Below, piece by piece: positions 53,233-62,309 of a stretch of DNA of 64,000 nt (within the stretch, counting starts at the first letter, position 1; every line of letters starts with the position of its first letter). This DNA is from CAVVJA01 sp963809815 (GTDB lineage Bacteria > Actinomycetota > Actinomycetes > Mycobacteriales > Jatrophihabitantaceae). Both the position numbers and the translations under genes were made by a program. The notes beneath the pieces were generated by a model, which saw only the letters and a list, made by a program, of their open reading frames with translations, was not told where the DNA came from and made no database searches. The stretch is from NCBI GenBank assembly GCA_963809815.1, contig CAWELM010000001.1, forward strand, positions 62,001-126,000. Reading direction: 5' to 3'.

Positions 53233-53937
53233 ATGAGCAGCCCGCCGGCTGGGGGTCGAGCGCTCCGTCCCCCGCTGAGCCGGGAGCGGGTGCTGAGCGT
53301 CGCCGTCGCCCTCGCCGACGCGAGCGGCTCCGAGTCGCTCAGCATGCGCAAGCTCGGCGAGGCGGTCGGCGTGGAGGCGATGTCGCTGTACTACTACGTG
53401 GCCAACAAGGACGACCTGCTCGACGGCATGATCGACGCGGTATTCAGCGAAATCAACCTGCCGTCGCCGAGGGTCGCTTGGAAGACGGCGATGCGTCAGC
53501 GGGCGATCTCGGCTCGCCGGGTGCTATCACGTCACGGTTGGGCGATCGGTTTCATGGAGTCGCGAACCTCACCCGGTCCCGCGACCCTACGGCACCACGA
53601 CTCCGTCATCGGGTGCCTCCGCAAGGCCGGCTTCTCCATCGAGCTCGCCGCACACGCATTCTCCATCCTCAACAGCTACATCTACGGGTTCGCGCTGCAG
53701 GAGCGCAGCCTGCCCTTCGACACGCCTCAGCGGGCAGCGGAACCCCCGCAGGACATCCTGGCTCAAATCCCAGAAAACGACTATCCGTACCTGGCCGAAC
53801 TAACAATCCAGCACGTGCTTCGCCCCGACTACGACTACAGCAACGAATTCCTATTCGGGCTCAACCTCATCCTCGACGGCCTCGAAAGAACCAGCAATAG
53901 CGACACTTCGACGTTGATGAAACGTCGGAGGGTGTGA
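53233..53937 (+). CDS. TetR-family regulator of the quinone-oxidoreductase unit
   Basis: TetR/AcrR regulator of 234 residues. The helix-turn-helix (SLSMRKLGEAVGVEAMSLYY then YVANKDDLLDGMIDAV) is at about 35-72. The C-terminal ligand domain (SPGPATLRHHDSVIGCLRKA, AAHAFSILNSYIYGFALQER) is the TetR_C-type region of TetR-like, drug-responsive members. ATG 53233 is preceded by AGGAGTCATAG. It probably represses itself and the divergent oxidoreductase-DUF4389 genes through the palindromes at 53151-53200. Ligand unknown. Confidence 0.93.
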   Translation: MSSPPAGGRALRPPLSRERVLSVAVALADASGSESLSMRKLGEAVGVEAMSLYYYVANKDDLLDGMIDAVFSEINLPSPRVAWKTAMRQRAISARRVLSRHGWAIGFMESRTSPGPATLRHHDSVIGCLRKAGFSIELAAHAFSILNSYIYGFALQERSLPFDTPQRAAEPPQDILAQIPENDYPYLAELTIQHVLRPDYDYSNEFLFGLNLILDGLERTSNSDTSTLMKRRRV

Positions 53938-54420
53938 CCATCGGTCCGTGGATGCTGAGCAAGCGGCGCTTGACACAGCCGGGTGCTGCCCTCGCTGGCG
54001 CGATCATGAGGAACGATCAGCAGGGCGTCGGGCTCCTCATGGACGCCCTGTCGACGGCTGCGCAGTCCCGAAGTAATTCGTTGGTAGCGACAGCGGCTGC
54101 TGGCACTTGGGCAAATCGACCTCAGACCGCCGTCGCCGACATGTGGGCTCTTTAGCCGCCCGCCCGCGCGCACCTCGATGAGAAACGCCGACCAGGACGA
54201 AATCACCGCGCTCCTAACGGCAATGAGGGCTGGCACCTCATCAAATATTGCGGCGGCTCACTCACCCCGCATCAATGACCGAGGCGCTCTCATGCTGTCC
54301 GCTATGGGTCTGGCTGTCTCCCCGGTCGAGACGCTCGCGGCCGAGACGTCGATCCCTACAACCGAGTGGTGTCGAAGGTGGGCGCAGCGTGCGGCCGGCG
54401 CCATTGGCGGCAGGTGAAGG
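53938..54420. other. Stretch without a recognisable gene
   Basis: About 480 bases. Frames on both strands give no family I recognise. It separates the TetR gene from an SDR fragment. Confidence 0.4.
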
Positions 54421-54690
54421 TCAACGGCGCGTCGACCTGGTCAAGGGCGGCTGATCGGCGGGGTGCACGCGCCTCACGACGAGTATCCCGTCGCATCCTG
54501 CGACCGCCCGCTTGATGACCTCGGCGTCGTCCGCCGCTCCCGGAAGGATGGTGATGCGTCGGTTGAACTGGTCGAGCTTTGCGACGCTTTCCTCTCGGCA
54601 CACGCCGGCCACCTCGTAGCCCCGATCCAGCGCGTGCTGGACCATGTACTGCCCGAGCTTCCCGGACGCCCCGACGATGCAGACCCTCAT
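54421..54690 (-). pseudogene. N-terminal fragment of an NAD(P)H-binding (NmrA-like) protein
   Basis: Reads MRVCIVGASGKLGQYMVQHA (GxxGxxG dinucleotide fold) then YEVAGVCREESVAKLDQF and VIKRAVAGCDGILVVR, the first 75 residues of an atypical SDR. It then continues out of frame (RRVHPADQPP) and stops at 89 residues, so the catalytic half is missing. Confidence 0.65.
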
Positions 54691-54893
54691 CGCGCGCGTC
54701 CCGTAGCGGCCTGGACATCAGGTGCGTCTTGCAAATCTCTGTCACGGGATTCTCCTGTTTATGGCCGTTGGTGCGGTCAGTTGCGCCCGCGTTGTCCCGC
54801 GATAGCCGATACGGCGCATGGCCGAAGCACTCAGCGATGGCTCGGCAAGAACCAAGATCGAGACCTGACTAACCTGCCTCGGCTGTGCGCTCG

Positions 54894-55547
54894 TCAGGCG
54901 ATGCGGTTCTCCGGGTCATCGTGGTGTGGCTTGACGGGGGGCTTCCCGTCGAGCAACAGGTCGACGAGCTGGTCGGCGAGGAGGTCGGTGACGGGTTCGC
55001 CGCTGATGAGTATTCGGTAGAACACGGCGCCGGCATACACATCGAGGAGCACATCGGTGTCGACATCTGGGGGGAGTTCACCGCGGGCCGCCGCACGGCG
55101 GAGGACCTCGACGACGGCGGATCGTCGTGGCCGGATGAGTTGGTTGCGGAACTGTTCTGTCAACTGCGGATCGGACATCACGTCAGCGGCGAGCGCGGGG
55201 ATGACGGCGCCTGTGGGGGTGCGCGCGAAGGTGTGGATGACGCGCCGAACGGCGACGAGCAGGTCGTGGTGCAGGTCGCCGGTATCAGTCTGGGTCGGCA
55301 TGGGAAGGGCGAGGCTGACGGCTTCGATGACCAGTGCTGCCTTGGTCGGCCACCACCGGTAGACGGTTGTCTTTCCGACTCTGGCGCGGGCCGCGACTCC
55401 TTCGATGGTGAGCGCGCCGTACCCGGCCTCGGCGAGCAGGTCGGTGGTCGCGGTCAGGATGGCCGCGTGCGCACGTGCGCTTCGCCGGCTCGCCGGCCCA
55501 ATGACTGCGGGCCGGACCGGTGCACCTTCGGTCATGGCTGCGGTCAC
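54894..55547 (-). CDS. TetR-family regulator of the MMPL transporter
   Basis: TetR/AcrR regulator of 217 residues. Helix-turn-helix YGALTIEGVAARARVGKTTV then YRWWPTKAALVIEAV at about 43-77; the C-terminal domain (VRRVIHTFARTPTGAVIPAL, FRNQLIRPRRSAVVEVLRRA) is TetR_C-type 16-like. It is divergent from the MMPL gene with a palindrome between. Likely a repressor of an exporter released by a hydrophobic ligand. A start at MTEGAP five codons in is equally possible. Confidence 0.93.
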   Translation of the reverse strand: MTAAMTEGAPVRPAVIGPASRRSARAHAAILTATTDLLAEAGYGALTIEGVAARARVGKTTVYRWWPTKAALVIEAVSLALPMPTQTDTGDLHHDLLVAVRRVIHTFARTPTGAVIPALAADVMSDPQLTEQFRNQLIRPRRSAVVEVLRRAAARGELPPDVDTDVLLDVYAGAVFYRILISGEPVTDLLADQLVDLLLDGKPPVKPHHDDPENRIA

Positions 55548-55565
55548 TCCTCATAGAACTCTCAT

Positions 55566-55584
55566 ACGAAACGATACGTTACGT
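55566..55584. promoter_or_regulatory. 19-base TetR operator palindrome before the MMPL gene
   Basis: ACGAAACGATACGTTACGT is a palindrome around ATA with a single mismatched pair; the inner AACGATACGTT is perfect. It lies 19 bases upstream of the TetR start, where its promoter should be, and also upstream of the MMPL gene. It is the expected type of site for the TetR gene at 54894. Confidence 0.7.
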
Positions 55585-55776
55585 CTTGACTCTTTCCAAA
55601 CCGGCGGCGTAGCTTCGGATTGCGCGACCGTCCGACTGCGCCGACCCTTCCATTCAGTGCTGGCATTCAGATCAGCGAGGCCGACGCTCCGGCCGATATG
55701 GCAGGAGTCATCCGATGCCCGGTCCCTCGCTGAGTGCCTCCGTGACCGCTCGCCCGTTGTGCGGGCGGTGACCGGC

Positions 55777-57921
55777 ATGTTGGGTGCGCTCGGGCGTTTC
55801 GTGTACCGGCGCCGGCGGCTGGTGCTGCTCGGGTGGGGGATCTTGTTCGTGGTCGGCATCGCGGTCGGTGGCACCGTGTTCGGTCATCTCAAGGACTCCA
55901 ACGGGGCTGGTTCCTCGGAGTCGGTGCAGGGGGCGCAGCTTCTTGACGATGCCAGCAGCACGAGCGTGAGCCTGGTGGCCGTGGTGGACGGCAAGCCCGT
56001 CGATGACCCGGCCACCCGCGCGGCGGTCGTGCGGGCGAGTCAGTCGGTGGCCGCGCTGCCGCACGTGGTCGATGTCGTCAATGCTTATGACGCCAGCGAT
56101 CCTCGGCTGCGCGCCACCGACGGCAGCGCGAGCCTGATCGTCATCACGCTGGACGAGACCACCGATATGGCGACGATCAAGGACGACGTCGCCCAGGTGC
56201 GGAAGACGCTGGATGACGCCGTCCCGGGCGCGACCGTGAAGGTCGGCGGCCAGTTGGCCGCGATGAGCGACCAGAACGACGCTACCCAGAAGGACCTGGT
56301 GAGAGGCGAGCTGATTGCACTGCCGATTCTGCTGCTGGCGCTGTTCCTGGTGTTCCGCGGCTGGCGTTCGGCGCTGATGCCGGTGATGAGCGCGCTGGTC
56401 ACGGTGGCCGGCGCGCTGTTGATCCTGCTGGCCGTCACCAAGGTCATCGACGTCGGCGGGTACGCCATCGACGTGGTCGCGCTGTTCGGGATCGCGCTCG
56501 CGGTGGACTACAGCCTGCTGATCGTCAGCCGGTTCCGGGAAGAACGCGCCGCCGACCCTGGGGCCGACCTCGCCACGGCCGTGTCTCGCACGATCGGAAC
56601 CGCCGGGCGCACGATCAGCTTCTCGGCGATGATCGTCATCGCGTCACTGGCCGGACTGTTCGCCTTCGGCGACCCGACGTTCACCTCGCTGGCGATCGGC
56701 GGCATCGCCACGGTGCTGGTCGCGCTCGCCGCCGGACTGACGCTGGTGCCCGCGCTGCTGGGTATGTGGGGGCGCAAGATCACACCCGCCGCGCCCGCCA
56801 GCGACGAGGGGTTCTTCGGGCGGCTGGCCCGTCGGGTACAACGCCACCCGATCATCGTCGCGGTAGCCACTACGGCCATCCTGCTGGCGGCGGCCCTGCC
56901 GTTCCTGAGCGCGCACTACTCCAACGGCGACCCGCGCACCCTGCCCACCTCCTTCGAGAGCCGGGCCGTGAACGACCTGCTGGCCGCGAACTTCCCCGGC
57001 ACCCAGGCGAACCCGATCCAGGTCATCGCCCGGGTCCCGGCCACCGACGCCCGCGTCACCACCTACGCCGAACAAATCAGGCAGCTGCCCGGGGTCGCGT
57101 CCGTCACCATTCAGCAGGGCCTGACCGGGAACGTCTCCGCGATCGACGTCACCCCCACCGGCGCCTCGCAGGATTCCACCGCGCAGCGGCTGGTCCACGA
57201 CCTGCGCGCCAATCCGCCGCCATATCAGACCTATGTCACTGGAACGGCCGCGTTCCTCATCGACTTCGAGCAGCAGATCACAGAGCGGCTGCCGTACGCG
57301 CTGCTCCTGATCGCGTTGGCCACCTTCATGCTGCTGTTCTTGATGACCGGCTCGGTGCTGGTCCCGATCAAGGCGCTGATCATGAACCTGCTGTCCCTGG
57401 GTGCGACGTTCGGCGCGCTGGTGTGGATCTTCCAGGACGGGCACCTGTCCGGGTTGCTGGGCTTCACCGCGTTCGGCGCGATCGAGGTGTGGGTGCCGGT
57501 GGTCGTGTTCGTGTTCGCGTTCGGCCTCTCGATGGACTACGAGGTGTTCCTGCTGTCGCGGATTAAGGAATGCCACGACGAGGGCTGCGACTCCGACACC
57601 GCGGTCGCCCACGGGCTGCAACGCTCCGGGCGGATCATCACCTCCGCCGCCGCGCTGGTCATGATCGTGTTCCTCGGCTTCGCCGCCGGCAGCAGCCTCG
57701 GCATCAAAGAAATGGGGCTCGCCCTGGCGATCGCGGTCGCCGTGGATGCCACCCTGGTCCGCTGCCTGCTGGTACCCGCGACGATGACCCTGCTCGGCAA
57801 GGCCAACTGGTGGGCCCCCGCGCCGCTGCGTCGCATCTACGAGCGGTTCGGGCTGCGTGAGGCACCGGCCGCTGACCAACCCGCCATGCCGGCTGCGGCG
57901 GAGCCGGCACCTGTCCCCTAG
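55777..57921 (+). CDS. MMPL/RND-family transporter
   Basis: Large membrane transporter of 714 residues with two repeats. Each has one N-terminal helix (LVLLGWGILFVVGIAVGG at about 17; IIVAVATTAILLAAALPFL in the second), an extracytoplasmic loop and five further helices. The MMPL proton-relay region is FGIALAVDYSLLIVSRFREE in repeat 1 and FGLSMDYEVFLLSRIKEC in repeat 2, with the key Asp-Tyr pairs intact. It exports lipids or drugs by proton motive force. ATG 55777 is chosen because the preceding residues are not membrane-like; a GTG at 55768 is an alternative. Confidence 0.93.
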   Translation: MLGALGRFVYRRRRLVLLGWGILFVVGIAVGGTVFGHLKDSNGAGSSESVQGAQLLDDASSTSVSLVAVVDGKPVDDPATRAAVVRASQSVAALPHVVDVVNAYDASDPRLRATDGSASLIVITLDETTDMATIKDDVAQVRKTLDDAVPGATVKVGGQLAAMSDQNDATQKDLVRGELIALPILLLALFLVFRGWRSALMPVMSALVTVAGALLILLAVTKVIDVGGYAIDVVALFGIALAVDYSLLIVSRFREERAADPGADLATAVSRTIGTAGRTISFSAMIVIASLAGLFAFGDPTFTSLAIGGIATVLVALAAGLTLVPALLGMWGRKITPAAPASDEGFFGRLARRVQRHPIIVAVATTAILLAAALPFLSAHYSNGDPRTLPTSFESRAVNDLLAANFPGTQANPIQVIARVPATDARVTTYAEQIRQLPGVASVTIQQGLTGNVSAIDVTPTGASQDSTAQRLVHDLRANPPPYQTYVTGTAAFLIDFEQQITERLPYALLLIALATFMLLFLMTGSVLVPIKALIMNLLSLGATFGALVWIFQDGHLSGLLGFTAFGAIEVWVPVVVFVFAFGLSMDYEVFLLSRIKECHDEGCDSDTAVAHGLQRSGRIITSAAALVMIVFLGFAAGSSLGIKEMGLALAIAVAVDATLVRCLLVPATMTLLGKANWWAPAPLRRIYERFGLREAPAADQPAMPAAAEPAPVP

Positions 57922-58181
57922 CACCGGCACACGGATCGTCCGCTGCCCCTGGAATCGGCCGCGGACGACGACCCGCCCGTGGTCGGCCCCCGCGGCCAGC
58001 GCCGGCTGATCCGCCGCTGGATGCCGCGAAGCCGGGAGCCGAGATGCTGGAAGCTAGGCAGGTTCGTCGTTGCGACGGACGGTTTCAGGTCGCGTTCGTC
58101 CCAGCGTTCGCGGCGGCTCTCGACGCCGATGTTTCGCCAGCTTCACGGTGCGCACTATTGAGGTCCGATCAGACCTGACGT

Positions 58182-59483
58182 TCAGCCTGCGGGGTCGGTG
58201 GGTTTGCCGTGCATGGTGTAGTGGAGCACGAGAAATGGCAGGCCGAAGACGGAGAAGGCGTGCGCGGCGTGCAGTTGGTCATTCTCGATGTAGACGTCGA
58301 GTTGCTCGGCGAAGCCGTGGACGGCTAGTGCGGTGAGGTCTCTGGTGGCGGGGTCGATGTAGGTCAGGTAGTGGCCGGGGTGGTCGAGGTCGCTTCGGCT
58401 GGTCAGTACTAGGCCTCCGCCGGGCCGGGCGCGCGGCAGCAGGGTGGCTGTGAAGCTGGCCTGCGGTAGCGGGAACCCGACGCTGACGTACCCGCGATCG
58501 TCGTGGCGGTAGGTGGTGTAGATGCCGACGTAGATCGGCTCGTCGGTGTCTGCGAAGGATCGGATCCAGCCGCGCACCGCCACGATGTCCTCGCCGGGCG
58601 GGCTGATCGTGTCGATTCGGCTGCGGATCCCGCGCTGGGTGGCGCGCTGGTTCATCGGCACGTTGGCCTGCCCCAGTGGCCGCGCGAGCAGCGTCCGATA
58701 CAGCAGGTATCCGGGCCGTACCCACAGCCGCCACTGGGGCACGATGTCGAGCCGGAAGCGGGTGGTGTGCTCGTAGAACTCGCGGACCCGCGGGTCGACC
58801 GCCGCGGGGTCGAAGTCCGGACCGGCCAGCTCGTCTAGCGACGCAAGGATGCCAACGTCGGGTGCGTCGGCGACGTAACTGCCACCGAGGGTCACGGCCA
58901 GGTCCCGGACGTAGCCAGTGCCGACATAGGACGAACGGGCTTCCCGCGGCACAACGAACGGCAGATCCTCCGCCCGGACCCGCTCCGCCAGCAGGCTCAC
59001 CTGCGCGTCGCGGAACACCAGCGCCGACGTCATCCGGTAGGCGACCATCGTCGTACTGGCGACGATCGATGCCGCCACCGGAGGCCGCCGCAGCGCGAAT
59101 GCCCGCCCAACCGCGGCGCCGAACACGGGCCCTAGGAGGACCTTCTGCGGCCGGATGCCGAGCAGGCCGGCGAGCGTCCCGGTCGCCGCGCCCACCGCTA
59201 CCGGTCCGACCCGGCTCACCCGTTCGGCCGCCCATCCCAGCGGGGCGACCAGCGCGGCGCTGCTGGCGATCCGCTGCCACAGGGGCACAATCTCGCCAGG
59301 TCGCTGTGCCGCCCGGGCTGCCGCCTCCGACACCGCCAACCCGGCCGCCCCGGCGATCGCACCGATCCCGGCCGCCCGTGGGCCCCGGTGCCCGGCTAGG
59401 GCAGCACCGGCCCCGCCGCCGATCACGGCGGCGAACACGACCGATCCCTTCAGCTCCGTTGACCGAGACCGATCCTGTGCCAT
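58182..59483 (-). CDS. Conserved actinobacterial protein of unknown function, probably membrane-associated
   Basis: Protein of 433 residues. The N-terminal 150 residues are Gly/Ala-rich and hydrophobic (VVFAAVIGGGAGAALAGHRG, VGPVAVGAATGTLAGLLGI), likely several membrane segments. The C-terminal half is soluble and aromatic (FYEHTTRFRLDIVPQWRLWV; GYVSVGFPLPQASFTATLLP). The order YEHTTRF...PQWR...RPLGQANVPMNQ is strongly protein-like and conserved in my recollection of actinobacterial proteins, but no function is established. Single gene, convergent with nothing close. Confidence 0.72.
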   Translation of the reverse strand: MAQDRSRSTELKGSVVFAAVIGGGAGAALAGHRGPRAAGIGAIAGAAGLAVSEAAARAAQRPGEIVPLWQRIASSAALVAPLGWAAERVSRVGPVAVGAATGTLAGLLGIRPQKVLLGPVFGAAVGRAFALRRPPVAASIVASTTMVAYRMTSALVFRDAQVSLLAERVRAEDLPFVVPREARSSYVGTGYVRDLAVTLGGSYVADAPDVGILASLDELAGPDFDPAAVDPRVREFYEHTTRFRLDIVPQWRLWVRPGYLLYRTLLARPLGQANVPMNQRATQRGIRSRIDTISPPGEDIVAVRGWIRSFADTDEPIYVGIYTTYRHDDRGYVSVGFPLPQASFTATLLPRARPGGGLVLTSRSDLDHPGHYLTYIDPATRDLTALAVHGFAEQLDVYIENDQLHAAHAFSVFGLPFLVLHYTMHGKPTDPAG

Positions 59484-59950
59484 CCCGGAAACCTACCGGC
59501 CTGCTCCGGCCAGCGGCACAGGCAACGCCGACAATGAACCGCCATAGACACGGCCGCACCAGCATCGGCGAACGGCCCGTGCAGAGCTGACTCCGCCGCC
59601 GGATCTCGGCATCAAGAGTTCTGTCCTCGGCGGTGAGTCAGTGTGAGCTGATCTCGCCGACCTCAGGGGCCACTGCTGCAACCGCCGTAGCCGCCCGTTC
59701 TGGCGGCTGCCAGCCAGCCGAGCCGGATGGGTGAGTGTTTGCGTGCGACTTCTGAAGTGACTGGCGCTCCGTAGGAGCGGCCGAGGCCGCGCGGTGGGCA
59801 TCCGTCGCCTGCCTGTCGCCGGATAGCGCTGTGCGGTTTGCGCCGAACGCCGAGGTCGTATTTTTCCTTCATGGACACGAGGTGTTCGGGAGCGTGCTAG
59901 CGCAGCGGTTCGCGAAAACGGAGGTGGATCTTGTTGGTGGCGACCGGAAG
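59484..59950. other. Gene-free stretch
   Basis: About 470 bases. Right part adjoins the MBL remnant. No gene recognised. Confidence 0.4.
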
Positions 59951-60160
59951 CTAGAGGTGGAATGTGGTGCCGACGCTGTTCTGGATGAATGCGCCAGTTA
60001 GCCAACGAGCGATCGCATGGGTTGCCTTCCATCCGGTGCAATGAGCGGGCACGACGACGTCCGGCGCCAACCGTCCGAGGCCGTCGAGGGTGGCGTCGAT
60101 GATCGGCTCGAATAGCGGGCCGTTGAGGTGGAAGCCGCCGATGATCGCGCGGACCTGCTC
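59951..60160 (-). pseudogene. C-terminal remnant of an MBL-fold metallohydrolase
   Basis: Minus strand reads QVRAIIGGFHLNGPLFEPII, then LAPDVVVPAHCTGWKATHAI and GAFIQNSVGTTFHL to a stop at 59951. These match the last third of metallo-beta-lactamase-fold hydrolases, with the final zinc His (GGFH) and PAHC(T)G intact. The N-terminal HxHxDH part is missing. Confidence 0.7.
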
Positions 60161-60285
60161 AACTCAACGCACTCGCGTGGCCTGCTGGCCACTTACGCCG
60201 ACTTCGCGCGTGCCTCGACCGGCTTGATGATCGTCCGAGACGACATCGCAAAACTGGATCCACGCGCGGGCTGACGCCGGCACCA

Positions 60286-60684
60286 CTACTTGAGTCGATC
60301 GGCGGCCCCATCTTCGGCTGGGCCGGTGGTGGCGTTGGCTGCGATCCAGCCCACCAGCGGAAGGAGGAGCGCGACCAGCTGTTGTCCGCGGTCGGTCAGG
60401 CTGTAGTCGACCCTGGGCGGCACCACTGGATAGACATCTCGCAGCACAAGACCATCGGCCTCCAAGGTGCGCAGGGTCTGAGCCAGCATCTTTTCGGTGA
60501 CCCCCTTGACCCACCGCCGCAGCTGACTCCAGCGCATCGTCCCGCTCGACAGCGCGACCAGGATGAGCACCCCCCAACGACTCGTCACATGGTCCAGAAG
60601 TTCCCGGCTGGGGCAATTCGGATCGAAGACGTTGCCCGACAGGTTTCCCCGCGCTAGGCCTGCTATCTGAGCACTTTCGTTCAT
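60286..60684 (-). CDS. HxlR-family transcriptional regulator
   Basis: Winged-helix regulator of 132 residues. CPSRELLDHVTSRWGVLILV begins the HxlR domain with its sensor Cys24 (NCPSR), LRRWVKGVTEKMLAQTLRTL is the recognition part and LRDVYPVVPPRVDYSLTDRG the wing. HxlR proteins sense electrophiles through that Cys and usually control a divergent SDR/quinone reductase gene; here the divergent partner survives only as an N-terminal scrap. The start lies about 6 bases from an operator-like repeat, so the transcript may be leaderless. Confidence 0.93.
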   Translation of the reverse strand: MNESAQIAGLARGNLSGNVFDPNCPSRELLDHVTSRWGVLILVALSSGTMRWSQLRRWVKGVTEKMLAQTLRTLEADGLVLRDVYPVVPPRVDYSLTDRGQQLVALLLPLVGWIAANATTGPAEDGAADRLK

Positions 60685-60688
60685 ATCA

Positions 60689-60711
60689 GTACCTTACAAA
60701 ATAGTGCGTAC
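60689..60711. promoter_or_regulatory. HxlR-type operator
   Basis: GTACCTTACAAAATAGTGCG ending in TAC has terminal GTAC repeats (60689-60692 and 60708-60711) around an AT-rich core. HxlR sites commonly have such GTAC half-sites. A minus-strand TATTTTGT fits a -10 box. Placement between the HxlR gene and its lost target supports the call. Confidence 0.55.
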
Positions 60712-60780
60712 CCGCGAATGGGAACGGTTGGCTGAGTTGGCTGGTTTGATCGAGGTAGGCATCCGAATGGAGCTCGTCTC

Positions 60781-60903
60781 GTGTCCATCGTCGTCACCGG
60801 AGCTGCGGCATCACTGGGTCGTCTAGTCGTCGGGCAGCTACTCGAGGGCGGGGTGCCCGCAGGCGAGATCGCCGCCACCGACCGCGGGGCCCTCGCCACC
60901 GGA
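60781..60903 (+). pseudogene. N-terminal scrap of an NmrA-like NAD(P)-binding reductase
   Basis: Reads VVTGAAASLGRLVVGQLLEG then GVPAGEIAATDRG, the NAD(P)-binding start of the quinone reductase usually paired with HxlR. It ends after about 40 codons and runs into the leader of the next gene. Confidence 0.6.
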
Positions 60904-60967
60904 TTGTCTGAAGCATTGCCGCAGCGATTCGCCATCCACAACAACACGGAGGGAAGGGAGCCATCTC

Positions 60968-61357
60968 GTGTCGAACCCTGAGCGCAACAAGCAGGTCGTG
61001 GTCGATTACTACACCACCGCATTCGCCGGGAACCCGGAAAGAGCGGTCGCTGACCACTTCGGTCCGCGCTACATCCAGCACAATCCCGATGCCCAGGACG
61101 GACCGGAGGCGTTTATCGGGTTCGTGGAATGGTTGCGTGGCGAGTACCCGAACCTGCAACTGCACATCAAACGTGTGATCGCCGAGGGCGACCTGGTCGC
61201 CACCCACGCCCACCTCGACCTCGAGCCCGGCAATCCAGACAACCCCGGGCGGGCGCTAGCGGACTTCTTCCGACTCGAGGACGCAAAGGTCGTCGAGCAC
61301 TGGGACGTAATCCAGGAGATGCCCAGTACCGCCGCGAACGAAAATGGGATGTTCTGA
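60968..61357 (+). CDS. SnoaL-like protein
   Basis: NTF2-fold protein of 129 residues with GTG start. NKQVVVDYYTTAFAGNPERA is helix 1, YIQHNPDAQDGPEAFIGFVE has the SnoaL H-N-P motif, and DFFRLEDAKVVEHWDVIQEM carries the E-H-W-D end typical of the family. Such proteins act as polyketide-type cyclases or have unknown roles. GGGAGCCATCTC precedes the start. It follows the HxlR/SDR remnant and is 215 bp ahead of a second SnoaL-like gene. Confidence 0.88.
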   Translation: MSNPERNKQVVVDYYTTAFAGNPERAVADHFGPRYIQHNPDAQDGPEAFIGFVEWLRGEYPNLQLHIKRVIAEGDLVATHAHLDLEPGNPDNPGRALADFFRLEDAKVVEHWDVIQEMPSTAANENGMF

Positions 61358-61572
61358 TGCGCCGCGAGAAGACGCATCGTAGCTATACACGAGAAGCAGC
61401 GCGTCTGCAGTATCCATCCACGGCTTCGAGCGGATGGATAGCCGCGTCGTCATGCGAGGTCAGACCGTCACGCCGGCCCTGTGGTGACAGCCCGCACCTC
61501 GCCGATTACAACGCACGCTTTGTCGCCGTGCCACGCGTTGCACGGCTGTAGCACCGGAGAAAGGAAGAGCAG
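61358..61572. other. Intergenic stretch
   Basis: About 215 bases between two SnoaL-like genes with a strong ribosome site (AAAGGAAGAG) at its right end. No gene. Confidence 0.4.
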
Positions 61573-62031
61573 TTGACAACCAGCGCCGGAACGAGCAACC
61601 GGACCGAGCGGCTACTAGCGCTCATGAAGAAGGGCGACGACGCCTTCAACGCTCGCGACTTCAAAACCGTCGACACCGTTCATCACCCCGACATGGTCGC
61701 GCACATCACCGGGCTGCCGGCGGCGGTGTACGGCAGCAAGGCGCACTCCGCGGCCATGGCGCAGATGGTAGCTGCATTCCCCGATATGTACGTACACAGC
61801 GACCCGTACCCGACTCAATTCGGAAGTGGCGACTGGATCACCGTGGTCACCAACGTCACCGGAACGTTCACCGGCGAAATGAGCCTCCCCGATGGGACCG
61901 TGGTCAAAGGAACAGGCAAAGCATTCGACGTCGAGTTCGGGCAGACCACCAAGTGGGCCGGCGACCAGCTGATCATCATCTCGGCTTTCTGGGACGCAGC
62001 GCTGTTCGCCCGGCAGGTCGGGCTCGGGTAA
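61573..62031 (+). CDS. SnoaL-like/ester cyclase-family protein
   Basis: NTF2-fold protein of 152 residues starting with TTG, decided by AAAGGAAGAG a few bases ahead. LLALMKKGDDAFNARDFKTV is helix 1, VHHPDMVAHITGLPAAVYGS the H-P-D region, and FDVEFGQTTKWAGDQLIIIS the last strand. It resembles ester-cyclase-like proteins of actinomycetes. It may form a unit with the SnoaL gene upstream. Confidence 0.85.
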   Translation: MTTSAGTSNRTERLLALMKKGDDAFNARDFKTVDTVHHPDMVAHITGLPAAVYGSKAHSAAMAQMVAAFPDMYVHSDPYPTQFGSGDWITVVTNVTGTFTGEMSLPDGTVVKGTGKAFDVEFGQTTKWAGDQLIIISAFWDAALFARQVGLG

Positions 62032-62101
62032 GTGAGAGCGGCGGCTGGTTCGTCGGATGATCACCCGGACCAGCCGCCGCAGTCATCCAGCCGTGCTGAC
62101 C

Positions 62102-62167
62102 TTGACCTATTTCTCGGCGACCGAAATAGGGTCAACCTTGTGTGGGGGTCGAACGAAACAGGGTCGA
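62102..62167. repeat. Inverted and direct GAAATAGGGTCAA-type repeats
   Basis: TTGACCTATTTC (62102-62113) is the inverse of GAAATAGGGTCAA (62123-62135) apart from one missing base. A second direct copy, GAAACAGGGTCGA, lies at 62155-62167. It may be a hairpin terminator for the SnoaL genes or paired ends of lost insertion sequences. Confidence 0.55.
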
Positions 62168-62223
62168 GCTAGATGGCCGGTATTTGCTGGCCTACATGGC
62201 ATTCCTACGCGGATCTCGAGTTC

Positions 62224-62309
62224 ATCGCGGTAGAAGGCTGCCCCACGACATCGCCTCGACCCACGCCGACGAGGTAAACACTGCGCTGTTGCCGTTCCTT
62301 GCAAGGTAG
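62224..62309 (+). pseudogene. Possible C-terminal tail of an alpha/beta hydrolase
   Basis: Reads LPHDIASTHADEVNTALLPF LAR stop, resembling the final helix after the catalytic His of alpha/beta hydrolases (consensus lPhdErPdeVNaallaFL). Only about 28 codons remain. Confidence 0.4.

Noticed and set aside
56644..57930. 428-codon frame antisense to the MMPL transporter
   Set aside because: Gln/Gly/Arg-rich shadow of a membrane protein gene; no motif.
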